Shown piece by piece: positions 27,136-40,249 of a stretch of DNA of 64,000 nt. A model generated the notes under the pieces. That model was not told the DNA's origin. It did no database searches and saw nothing but the letters and a program-made list of their open reading frames with translations. The stretch comes from Marinactinospora thermotolerans DSM 45154 (GTDB lineage Bacteria > Actinomycetota > Actinomycetes > Streptosporangiales > Streptosporangiaceae). How positions within the stretch are numbered: the first letter of the stretch is position 1; each line of letters begins with the position of its first letter. The position numbers and the translations under genes are program-made. Location of the stretch: positions 167,404-231,403 of the forward strand of contig NZ_FUWS01000008.1 in the NCBI RefSeq assembly GCF_900167435.1, in the 5' to 3' direction.

Positions 27136-30100
27136 ATGTTGGGAGTGGGCCTAGTGTTCCACCGATCGACGGGATCGATCTTCGTGTGCAATTCATATGG
27201 ACCGTGGTCTCCGCTCACCTCCGCCCAAAACGCCGTGCTGGAGTCATGGCGTGCTGCGCGCCACGCACCCCAGGTGTGCGCGGTGGGGGAGTACGTCGAC
27301 ATCCGCGGCCCGTTGGACCCGACCCTCTTCACCACGGCGTTCCGTAGGGCGGCCGAGGAGACCGACGCGCTCCGCCTGGGGTTCGCCGAGATCGACGGGG
27401 AGATCCGGCAACGCCTCACCACCTCCCCGACGCCCGCCTTCCGGCGGATCGACCTCACCCACCTCGCCGATCCCTGGGAAGAGGTCCACGGGCTCCTCGC
27501 GCGCGAGCGCCTTCTCCCACGGCTCCCCGCCGCCCCCCACGAGGTGTACGACCACGCCCTGGTCCGACTCGCCCCCGACCGTCTCCTGTGGGTCCACCAC
27601 GCCCACCCCCTTGCCCTGGACCGGACGGGGCTCGCCGCGCTGCGCTCCCGCGTCGCCGCGTACTACACCGACCTCGCCGGCGGACCGCCGGCCGACGCCA
27701 CCCGACCGTCCCGGTCCCCCGACACCGACCGGCCCATCGGGGCGCGTCCTCCCCGCGGACACAGCGGAGCCCTGCCGGCGGGCCTGCGGGACCGCCTGGG
27801 GACCTTCGCCGCCGACCCGGGGGCCGCCGTCCTCGACCCGTTCCTGGCCGCCGCGGCGCTCCACGGCCGAGACGGCCACGACGAGGCCGTGGTCGGCCTG
27901 GTCACCGGGGAACCCGACCAACGAGGGCGGGCCGCGCCCTCCCACGCGCGACGTCACGCCCTCCGACTCGCCGCCGACCCCCACGTGAGCGCGGCCGAGC
28001 TGCTGCGGGCCGCCTCCCTGCTGCGCCGCGACGCCGCGACGCGCCCGGTCGACCCGCCCCGCGACGGGGAGGAGACGGCGCGCAAGCCTCCCCGCGTGGT
28101 GGTCGAGACCGACGCCTCGGTCGTGTTCCTCGGCCCCCACCGAACCACCGTCCACACCCTCGACCCCGGCAACGGCGACCACACCGCGGTCATCGTGCGC
28201 GAGGACACCGTCGAACTCTTCATCGGCGCGGGGGCCGACCAGGCCGCGGACCCGACGCTCCAGCACCGCCGGCTCCTCGAGCTGGTCGCCCAGGTCCTCG
28301 CCACCCCCGAGACGGGCACCGCGCAGGCCCGCGCGACGGCTCCCGCGGAGCAGCCGGGAAGGCCGCCCGAGGCGACCGGCGCCCCCTCCTCGGAGCCCTG
28401 GGCCTGCCTACCCGACCTGTTCCTACGACAGGCGCGTCGAGACCCCGACCGCGTCGCCATCGTGGACGGCGACGAGCAGATGAGCTACGCCGAGCTCGAC
28501 GCCCGGTCCAACCGCCTCGCGCACCGCCTGGTCCACCGCGGCTGTTCCCCCGGGGCCAGCGTCGGGCTCGCGCTTCCCCGATCGGCCGACCTCCTCGTGG
28601 CCACCCTCGCCGTACTCAAGGCCGGGGCCGCCTACGTTCCACTGGACCTGCGCTCCCCGGGGCCGCGACTGCGCCGGATCCTCCAGGAGACCGGCACGCG
28701 GATCGTCATCACCGAGCCCGGGACGCACGGACATGACGCCTTCGCCGGGATGGCCCTCCTCCCCGTCGGCCCCGACCCCGCCGGCGCGGACCCGGGCACG
28801 CCCCGAAGCGCTCTCCACCCCGACAGCCTCGCCTACGTCATGTACACCTCCGGGTCCACCGGAGCCCCCAAGGGGATCGCCATCTCGCATCGCGCGGTGG
28901 CGGCGCTCGCGGCCGACCGGCGATGGGACGGAGGCGCGCACGAACGGGTGCTCCTGCACTCCCCGCACGCCTTCGACGCCTCGACCTACGAGATCTGGGT
29001 CCCCCTGCTGAGGGGCGGCACCGTGGTCGTCGCGCCCCCGGGCGAGACCGATCCCGTCCGACTGCGCCGGCTCCTGCGCGCGGAGCGCATCGGCGCGCTG
29101 TTCGTCACCACCGCCCTGTTCTCCCTCGTCGCCGAGGAGCTGCCCGACTGCTTCGCCACGGTCCGGGAGGTGTGGACCGGGGGCGAGCGGATGCCGCCGA
29201 AGGCGGTCGAGCGGGTGCTCGACCACTGTCCACGACTCCACCTGGTCCACGTCTACGGTCCCACCGAGTCCACGACGTTCGCGACCTGTCACCCGGTCCC
29301 CCGGGCCGAGGTGGGCGATCCGGTGCCGATCGGCGGCCCCATGGACAACACCCGCTGCCACGTCCTCGACGACCAATTGCGCCCGGTCCCGCCCGGCGTC
29401 CCGGGAGAGCTCTACCTCGCCGGGATCGGTCTGGCGCGGGGGTACACGGGAGCCGCGGGCCTCACCGCCGAACGCTTCGTCGCCGAACCGTCCGGTCCCC
29501 CTGGATCGCGGATGTACCGCACCGGCGACATCGTGCGCTGGAGGGCGGACGGCGCCCTGGAGTTCCTGCACCGGGCCGACGGACAGGTGAAGATCCGGGG
29601 GTTTCGCATCGAGCCGGGCGAGGTCGAGAAGGCGCTGTGCGCCCATCCGGGGGTCAGCGCGGCCGCGGTCGTGGCGCGCGAGGAGCGGCCCGGCGAGCGC
29701 AGGCTCGTCGGCTACATCGTGCCCGCCGACCGCGACGAGGGGGCCGCCGACGGCGAGGGCGACCAGATCGGCGAGTGGAGGGGGATCTACGACCGGTTGT
29801 ACACGGCCCCGGCCGAGACCCCCCTCGGGACCGACTTCACCGGCTGGAACAGCAGTTACGACGGCACCGCCATCCCCGAGGAACAGATGCGCGAATGGCG
29901 CGACGCCACGGTGGAGCGCATCCGGGCCCTGCGCCCGCGGCGCGTGCTGGAGATCGGGGTGGGGACCGGCCTGCTGATGGCGGGACTGGCCCCCCACTGC
30001 GAGTCGTACTGGGGGACCGACTTCTCCGCCCCCGCCATCGAGGGGCTGCGCCGCGGGATCGCCCGCGATCCCGCCCTCGCCCGGCGGGTCGAGTTGAGGG

Positions 30101-33100
30101 TGTGCGCGGCCGACGAGCTCGGCGGACTGCCGGCCGGCTTCTTCGACACCGTCGTCATCAACTCCGTCACCCAGTACTTTCCCAACAACGGGTACCTCAC
30201 CCGGGTGCTGGCCGGGGCGGCCGGGCTGCTCGCCCCGGGCGGGGCGATCTTCGTGGGGGACGTGCGGGACCTGCGACTCGCCCGCCCCTTCCACACCGAG
30301 GTCGCGCTGCGCCGCGCGGCCCCCGGCGACGACGCGGCGGCCGTGCGCGCCACCATCGAGCGCGACAGCGCCGCCGAGCAGGAGCTCATGGTCTCCCCGG
30401 ACTACTTCATGGCGCTGTGCTCCCACGTCCCCCGGCTGGCCGGGGCCGACATCCAGGTCAAGGGCGGCCGCCACCGCAACGAGATGACGCAGTACCGCTA
30501 CGACGTCGTGTTACGCGCCGACCGGCCGACCACGCCGGAGGAGGACGTCGACGTCCGCACCCTCGTCTGGGGCAGGGACCTGGCCGGACTCGATGAGCTG
30601 GCCGGGCTGCTGGCCGCCCGTACCCACCGGCACGTCCGTCTGCTCGACGTGCCCAACGCGCGCGTCGCACCGGCCGCGCTGGCCTGGCGGGCGCTGAGCG
30701 AGGAGCGGGACGCCGACCTCGCCCGGCGGCGTCTGGACGAGGCCGGGCGAGGACTCCCCGAACCCGCGGAGCTCGAGGAGGTCGGGCGCCTTCTGGGGCT
30801 GCGGACGGCGCTGACCTGGGCCGCGGACGCCTCCGACGGAGCGCTCGACGCGCACTTCCTGGCCCTGGGAGCCGAGGAGCCCGTGCCCTGCGGGCTGTAC
30901 CGTTCGCGGGGCACGGCCGACGCGCCCCTGCGCGCCCACACCAACAGCCCCCGTACCTCCCGCGAGGCCGGCGCCCTGGTCGCCTCGGTGCGCGACCTCC
31001 TCGGCGAGCGCCTTCCCGACTACATGGTGCCCCACCACATCGTCGTCGTGGACCGGCTTCCCCTGACGCGCAACGGCAAGCTCGACCGCGCGGCGCTACC
31101 GGCGCCGAAACCGGGGACGACCCTTGACGGGCGCGCCCCCCGGACCCCGACGGAGGAGCGGCTGTGCGCCCTCTACACCGAGGTGCTCGGAGTCTCCCCG
31201 GTCAGCATCGACGACGACTTCTTCGAGCTGGGGGGACACTCCCTGTCGGCGACACGGCTGGTCGCGAGGATCCGGGCCGGGCTGGAGGTCGAGGTCCCGT
31301 TGCGCGCCGTCTTCGAGACCCCGCGGGTCGTCGACCTCGTCGAACGCCTCGGCCGGACAGCGGCCCGGCCCGCCCTGACCCACCGGGCGCGCCCCGAGCG
31401 CGTCCCCCTGTCCCCGGGACAGGCGCGCCTGTGGTTCCTGCATCGGTTCTCGGGCGCGGACCCCCTCTACAACGTGCCGTTTCGGATCAGGCTCTCGGGA
31501 CCGCTCGACCACGCCGCGCTGCACGCGGCACTGTGCGACCTGGTGGACCGGCACGAGAGCCTGCGCACGGTCTTCCCCGAGCACGAGGGCGTCCCCTACC
31601 AACTCGTGACCGAGGCACAGGTACGGCTGCCGGTCGTCGCCAGCACGCCGCAACGGGTCGAGGCGGACGCGCGTGCGGCGGCTCGGTGCGGGTTCGACAT
31701 CGCCACGGAGATCCCGTTCCGGGCGGTCCTCTTCCGCCTCGCCGACGACGCGCACGTCCTCCTGATCGTCGTGCACCACATCGCCTGCGACGGGTGGTCG
31801 CTGGGCCCCCTGTGGCGCGACCTGGCCACCGCCTACCGCGAGCGCCTGGCGGGGCGGCGCCCCTTCGACCGCCCGCTGCCGGTCCAATACGCCGACTACA
31901 CCCTGTGGCAGCGGGACCTCCTCGACGAAGGGAACCCCGAGGGGACGGCCGAGACGCAACTGCGCCACTGGCGGGAGGGCCTGGCCGGACTGCCCGACCG
32001 GATCGTGTTGCCCACCGACCGGCCCCGCCCTCCGCTCGCCCGGCACAGCGGCGCGACCGTCCGCTTCTCGGTGCCCGCCGCCCTGCACGACCGGCTCGTC
32101 TCGGTGGCGCAGGAGCACGGGGCCACCGTGTTCATGGCGCTGCACGCCGGCCTGGCCGCCCTGCTGTGCCGGCTGGGCGGTGGAAGCGACATCCCCGTCG
32201 GTAGTCCCATCGCCGGGCGCACCGACCCCGCCCTGGACGACCTCGTGGGGTTCTTCGTCAACACCCTGGTGATCCGGACCGACACCTCGGGCGACCCGTC
32301 GTTCGCCGAACTCCTGGGCCGGGTCCGCGAGGTCGTCCTCGCCGCGCACGAACACCAGGACCTGCCCTTCGAGCGACTGGTCGAGGAGCTCAGGCCGGCG
32401 CGCTCCCTCGCCCACCACCCGCTCTTCCAGGTCATGCTGGCCCTCCAGAACGCGCCCGGATCGGATTTCCGGCTGGCCGGCCTCACCGCCGAGGCCGACC
32501 TGATGGACATCGGGACCTCCCGGTTCGATCTGGTTCTCAGCCTCACCGAACGCTTTGCGGACGACGGGACCCCACAGGGGATGGACGGGATCGCGGAGTT
32601 CGACACCGACCTGTTCGATCCCGGGAGCGTCGATGCGCTGGTGCGGCGGCTGCTCCGGCTGCTCGACCGCGTCACCGCGCGGCCCGGTCTGCGGATCGGA
32701 GAGGTCGACCTCCTCGAGGGGACGGAACACCGTCGGCTGCTGCGGGAGTGGAACGACAGCGGAGGACGGACCGCCCCCGCGACCTTCCCCGAGCTGTTCC
32801 AGCGCCAGGTCACCGCGGCTCCCGAGGCCACCGCGCTGGTCCACGGGGAGGACACGTGGTCCTACCGGGCCCTCAACGCCCGGGCCAACCGGTTCGCCCG
32901 CGCCCTCATCCGATACGGCGCCGGCCCCGAGACCCACGTCGCCGTCGTCCTGCCCCGCTCGGCCGAGCTGGTCACGGTCCTGGTCGCCATCATGAAAGCC
33001 GGCGCGGCCTATCTCCCCTTCGAGGCCGCGCAGCCCGCCCGGCGTCTTGAGGCGATGCTCGCCGAGGCCCGGCCGGCGCTGGTCATCGGCACGGCCGACA

Positions 33101-35771
33101 CCCTCGCGGAGCTGCCCGGAGACTCACCCGTTCTCCCCCTCGACCGCCTTGAGGCCGAGGCCGCCCTCCTCGCCGACAACGACGTGACCGACGGGGAACG
33201 GGGCACGCCCCTGCTGCCCGACCACCCCGCCTACCTGATCTACACCTCGGGCTCCACCGGACGGCCCAAGGGGGTCGTGGTCACCCACAGCGGGTTCTCG
33301 GGGATGGCCGACATCCAACGCGAACGTTTCGGGGTGACCCGTGACAGCCGCGTCCTCCAGTTCGCGCCGATCTCCTTCGACGGCGCCGTGTGGGAGATCT
33401 TCGGGACGCTGGCCGTGGGGGCGACCCTCGTCACCGCGCCGGCCGACCAGGTCATGCCGGGTCCCGACCTGGTCCGGCTGCTGCGCGCGCGGGGGATCAC
33501 CCACCTCACCCTGCCCCCCACGGCCCTGGCCGTCATGGAGCCCGCCGACCTCGACGGCGTCTCCTCCCTGATCGTCTCGGGCGAGGCGTCCTCGGGAGCG
33601 CTCGTCGCCGCCTGGTCGCCGGGGCGGCGGATGCTCAACGGCTACGGCCCCACCGAGACCACGGTGTGCGCCACGCTGAGCGACCCCCTGGCCGGCGCGG
33701 CGCCGCCCCCCATCGGCCGTCCCGCGATCGGCGCCCGCTGTTACGTGCTCGACGACCGGCTGCGGCCGGTTCCCCCCGGTTCCCCCGGAGAGCTCTACGT
33801 CGCCGGGGCCGGGCTGGCCCGGGGTTACCTCGGCGATCCGGGGCGAAGCGCCGCCAGGTTCGTCGCCGACCCGTTCGGCGTTCCGGGGGAGCGGATGTAC
33901 CGCACGGGCGACCTCGCCCGCTGGACCCGCGGGGGAGTCCTGGAGTTCCTGGGACGCCGCGACGAGCAGGTGAAGATCCGCGGTTTCCGGATCGAGCCCG
34001 GCGAGGTCGCGGCGGCGCTCGAACGGCATCCGTCGGTCGGGCGCGCGGCCGTGGTCGCGCGCGAGGACCGGCCGGGGGACCGGCGGCTGGTGGCCTACGT
34101 CGTCTCCACGGGGGAGCCCGTCGACGCCGCCGAGGTGCGTCGGCACGCCGCCGACCTGCTTCCCGCCCACCTCGTGCCCTCGGTGGTCGTCCCGATCGCG
34201 GCACTGCCGACCCTGCCCAGCGGAAAGGTCGACCGGGCCGCGCTCCCCGCCCCCGTCGCGGTCACGGTGTCGCGAGGACGCCGGCCGAGCAGCCCGCTCG
34301 AGCACACCCTGTGCGGACTCTTCGAGGAACTCCTCGGCGTGCCCGGGATCACGGTGGACGACGGCTTCTTCGACCTGGGCGGGCACTCCCTGCTCGTCCC
34401 GCGTCTCCTGCGGGGCGTCCGTGACCGCACCGGCGCCGACCTGAGCGTGGCGCAGTTGTTCGAGACGCCGACCGTCGCGGGGCTCGCCCACGAGATCGGC
34501 GGTGGCCGGGGCGGGCGGGCGAGGCCGTCCGAGCCCGATCCCGCCGCCGACACCGTTCTCGACCCGCTTGTCAAGGTCCCCGCGGACGGGATCGACCTCG
34601 CGCGCAACGCCGCTCCCCGCCACGTCCTGCTCACCGGGGCCACCGGGTTCCTCGGCGCAGCGCTGCTCGACCAGCTGCTCCGCCACACCGACGCCACCGT
34701 GCACTGCCTGGTCCGCGCCCTCGACCGGGACGCCGGCCTGGCCCGGATCCGCGACAACCTCCACCGGCACGGAGTGGAACTGGACCCCGCGCGTGCCGCG
34801 CGCGTGGTGGCCGTCCCCGGGGACCTCGCGCGGCCCCGGCTGGGCCTGTCCGAGGAACGGTTCCACGCCCTGGCCGAGCTGCTGGACGCCGTGTACCACA
34901 ACGGGGCCGGGGTGAGCGCGGTCGAACCCTACTCCCGGTTGCGGGCCGGCAACGTGCTCGGCACCCACGAGGTCATCCGGCTGGCGACGCGGGTTCGGGC
35001 CGTCCCGGTGCACTTCGTGTCGACCGCGGCGGTCGCGGTGTCCAGCGACGACGGGGACGGCCCCTTCCTCGAAGGGCAGCGGGCCCCCTCCGCCTCCCTC
35101 CTGCCCAGCGGTTACGTGGCCACCAAGTGGGCGGCCGAGGGGCTGGTGCGCGCGGCGGGAGAACGCGGGCTGCCCGTCACCATCCACCGTCCCGGCCGGA
35201 TCAGCGGGTACTCCAGGACCGGCGTGGGGGGTTCGGGGGACACGCTGTGGCAACTCGTCCGGGCCATGCTGCTGCTCGGCGCGGTTCCGCGCAGCGCCGA
35301 ACACGACGCGGCCATGGTCGACATGGTTCCCGTCGACCACGTCGCCGGGGCCATCGTCCATCTCGCGCGGCGGCCCGAGGCCATGGGACGTGTGCACCAC
35401 CTGACCTGTCCCAGGCCGATCCCCTTCCCCCGGCTGCTCGCCCTGTTCCGCGACAGGGGCTACGTCCTGGCCCCGCTCGCCGACGAGGAGTGGGCCGAGC
35501 TGCTGCTGCGCCGGGCCGAGGACCCCGACACGGGCACCGGCCTGGCGGCCGCCGCGCTCCTCGTCGAGGCCCTTCCCGGCATCGTCAGGCTCGGCGCGCT
35601 GCGGTTCGACCGGCGCAACACCCTGCGGGGACTGGCGGAGGCCGGATGGGACCTCTCCGGAGCCGAGCCCGTGCTGCTCGAACGCTACATCGACCACCTC
35701 GTCCGCAGCGGTGTCTTCCCCGCGCCGGCGCGAACCCCCCAACAACCCCCGACAAGCGAAAGGGCCGAGGT

Positions 35772-35775
<4 letters not shown>
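27136..35775 (+). CDS. Bimodular NRPS, (C)-A-nMT-T-C-A-T-R, indolactam/teleocidin type (LtxA/TleA/MpnB-like)
   Basis: A 2879-residue synthetase. Order: a vestigial condensation-like region (about 20-400, [12 protein letters not shown] in place of HHxxxDG). A1 runs from about 424 ([11 protein letters not shown] near 569), interrupted between A8 and A9 by an N-methyltransferase ([11 protein letters not shown] near 936, [13 protein letters not shown]), with [10 protein letters not shown] near 1312. T1 is GGHSL near 1367. C2 has HHIACDGWS near 1547. A2 has [11 protein letters not shown] near 2034. T2 is GGHSL near 2413. The thioester reductase starts [14 protein letters not shown] near 2497, with Tyr-x3-Lys in GYVATKWA. 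Pocket residues I read as DAYFWGVTFK (A1, Val/Ile-like) and DGWTISGVCK (A2, aromatic). This is the plan of LtxA/TleA-type enzymes, which make N-methyl-valyl-tryptophanol. The start is uncertain: ATG 27136 lacks a ribosome site, while GTG 27154 has GGGAG upstream. Confidence 0.93.
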
Positions 35776-38299
<2,524 letters not shown>

Positions 38300-38346
38300 C
38301 GGTCCCGGGCCGGCCCTGTCCGACAGCCCTGGACGGAAAGGGACAC

Positions 38347-39117
38347 ATGTCTTATCACGAACAAGTGCCGCAAAGGGCATCTGGTGCGCTGAAGGGAAGA
38401 ATCGCGGTCGTCACCGGAGCATCGCGGGGGATCGGGCGGGCCATCGCCCTGCGGCTGGCGCGTGACGGCGCCGCGGTGGTGGCCGGATACCACCAGGACA
38501 AGGCGGGGGCGGACGCGGCCGTCGCCGAGATCGAGGCCGCGGGTGGGCGCGCCCAGGCGGTCCGGGTCGACCTGGCCGACCTCGCCGACATCGAGCGGCT
38601 GTTCGACGTCGCGGTCGCGCGGTTCGGCGCCGTCGACATCCTGGTCAACAACGCTGGAACGGTCACCGCCGGCCCTATCGCCGCCGTCACCGAGGCCGAA
38701 TACGACCGGGTGATGGCGGTCAACACCAAGGGGGTCCTCTTCGCCCTCCGCCAGGCCGGACTGCGGCTGCGCGACGGGGGACGTGTCATCAACGTCTCCT
38801 CGCTCAACACCGTCATGCCCGAGGCCGAAGCCGCCGTCTACACCGGTAGCAAGGCGGCGGTGGAGGGATTCACCCGCGTCGCGGCCAGGGAGTTCGCCGA
38901 GCGGGGCATCACCGTCAACACCGTCTCTCCCGGTCCGGTTCAGACCGATCTTTTGAAGGGAAACCCACCCGACGTGCTCGAACAGATCGCCGCGGACACC
39001 CCGCTCGGCCGGCTCGGCCGCCCCAGCGACATCGCCGATGTCGTGGCCTTCCTCGCCGGTCCGGACGCCCGTTGGCTCACCGGCCAGAACCTGCGCGCCA
39101 CGGGAGGACTCGCGTGA
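38347..39117 (+). CDS. SDR family NAD(P)-dependent oxidoreductase
   Basis: A 256-residue classical short-chain dehydrogenase. The nucleotide-binding motif TGASRGIG is at 23-30, NNAG at 101-104, catalytic Ser151/152 (NVSS), Tyr165 and Lys169 (VYTGSKAAVEGF), and PGPVQTD downstream. AAAGGGAC precedes ATG 38347, 47 nt after the prenyltransferase stop, and the stop overlaps idi (GTGA), placing it in the operon. Possible jobs: helping reduce the released dipeptide aldehyde to the alcohol, or tailoring the indolactam (alcohol/ketone exchange). The NRPS reductase alone can carry out both reductions in known family members, so this gene is an addition whose product effect is unknown. Confidence 0.88.
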   Translation: MSYHEQVPQRASGALKGRIAVVTGASRGIGRAIALRLARDGAAVVAGYHQDKAGADAAVAEIEAAGGRAQAVRVDLADLADIERLFDVAVARFGAVDILVNNAGTVTAGPIAAVTEAEYDRVMAVNTKGVLFALRQAGLRLRDGGRVINVSSLNTVMPEAEAAVYTGSKAAVEGFTRVAAREFAERGITVNTVSPGPVQTDLLKGNPPDVLEQIAADTPLGRLGRPSDIADVVAFLAGPDARWLTGQNLRATGGLA

Positions 39118-39662
39118 GGGGCACCGAAGAGGTCGAATCGGTGGTGCTGGTCGACGACGAGGGACGGCCCACCGGCGTCGCGCCCAAGGCCACCGTGCAC
39201 ACCACCGACACACCACTGCACCTGGCCTTCTCCTGCTACATCCTGGGACGGCAGGGAAGGGTGCTGGTGACCCGCAGAGCGCTCGCCAAGCGGACGTGGC
39301 CGGGGGTGTGGACCAATTCCTGCTGTGGCCATCCAGGGCCGGGTGAACCGACGCCCGCGGCCGTACGCCGGCGCGTCCGCGAGGAGCTCTCCCTGGAGCT
39401 GAGCGACCTCGCCGAGGTCCTGCCCGACTTCCGCTACCGGGCGACCGCGGCCGATGGCACCGTCGAGAACGAGATCTGTCCCGTCTACCTGGCGCGCACC
39501 GACACCGACCCGGTTCCCGCCGTGGCCGAGGTGGCCGAGTGGCGGTGGGTGGACTGGAGCGAGCTGGTCACCCTGGCCGAAACCGCCCCGTGGGCGGTGA
39601 GCCCGTGGGCCGCGTTGCAGATCCCGTTGCTGGCCCGGGCGGGCGTGGTCGGGGAGCCGTGA
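39114..39662 (+). CDS. idi: Isopentenyl-diphosphate delta-isomerase, type I (Nudix)
   Basis: Interconverts IPP and DMAPP. The 182-residue protein has the type-I signature TNSCCGHP (68-74; Cys71 aligns with the catalytic Cys of E. coli Idi), a Nudix-like helix RRRVREELSLEL and the catalytic acidic motif VENEICPVY (117-125). GTG 39114 overlaps the SDR stop and has GGGAGGA at 5-6 nt. It is co-transcribed with a prenyltransferase, so it most likely supplies the allylic donor for prenylation. It ends the cassette; the next gene has its own promoter. Confidence 0.95.
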   Translation: MRGTEEVESVVLVDDEGRPTGVAPKATVHTTDTPLHLAFSCYILGRQGRVLVTRRALAKRTWPGVWTNSCCGHPGPGEPTPAAVRRRVREELSLELSDLAEVLPDFRYRATAADGTVENEICPVYLARTDTDPVPAVAEVAEWRWVDWSELVTLAETAPWAVSPWAALQIPLLARAGVVGEP

Positions 39663-39720
39663 CCGGGCTTACCGGGGCGGCCCGGAACCGGCCACGTCCG
39701 TGGTGGGACACAATGATCGG

Positions 39721-40239
39721 ATGCTGATCCGACGCGAACGTCCCGCCGACATCGACGCCATCCGGGCCGTCACCACCGCGGCCTTCAACCGTCCCGGTCT
39801 CGACGGCGAACCCGTCGAGACCGGCCTGCTGGAGGAGCTGCGGGCCGACCCCGGTTGGTTGCCCGGACTGTCGTTCGTCGCCCAGGCGGACACGGGCGAG
39901 GTGGTCGGCCACGTCGTGTGCACTCGAGGCCAGGTCGGTCCGGTGCCCGCGCTGGGGCTGGGGCCGTTGAGCGTCGTCCCCGGCCACCAGCGCGCGGGGG
40001 TGGGGTCGGCGCTCATGCACGCGGTGCTCGGCGCCGCCGACGCGCTCGACGAGCCGCTCGTCGCGCTGCTGGGGGAGCCCGCCTACTACGGCAGGTTCGG
40101 GTTCCGGCCGGCCCGCGAGGAGGGGGTCATCGCGCCCGATCCGGCGTGGGGCGACTACTTCCAGGTGCGCCTGCTCACCGCCCACACGCCGCGGGCGCGG
40201 GGCGCGTTCGGCTACGCCGAGCCGTTCACGCGGTTGTGA
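39721..40239 (+). CDS. GNAT family N-acetyltransferase
   Basis: A 172-residue acetyl-CoA-dependent acyltransferase. It begins MLIRRERPADIDAIRAVTTA, has the acetyl-CoA loop VVPGHQRAGVGSALMHA (the Q/RxxGxG/A motif) and ends with YYGRFGFRPAREEGV, a pattern of YhbS-like GNATs. The substrate is unknown. ATG 39721 lacks a ribosome site; CACAAT ends 6 nt upstream, suggesting leaderless transcription. An upstream GTG at 39700 is less likely. It lies convergent with the serpin gene, only 10 nt between stops, and is probably not part of the biosynthetic cassette. Confidence 0.85.
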   Translation: MLIRRERPADIDAIRAVTTAAFNRPGLDGEPVETGLLEELRADPGWLPGLSFVAQADTGEVVGHVVCTRGQVGPVPALGLGPLSVVPGHQRAGVGSALMHAVLGAADALDEPLVALLGEPAYYGRFGFRPAREEGVIAPDPAWGDYFQVRLLTAHTPRARGAFGYAEPFTRL

Positions 40240-40249
40240 ACCGGCCCGC

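Noticed and set aside
28423-35745. Several long antisense frames under the NRPS gene
   Set aside because: No domains and biased composition; explained by the codon structure of the NRPS gene.
39700-40239. GNAT gene as a sixth member of the biosynthetic operon
   Set aside because: It has its own leaderless-type -10 and no step in indolactam biosynthesis needs an acetyltransferase; kept as a neighbour.
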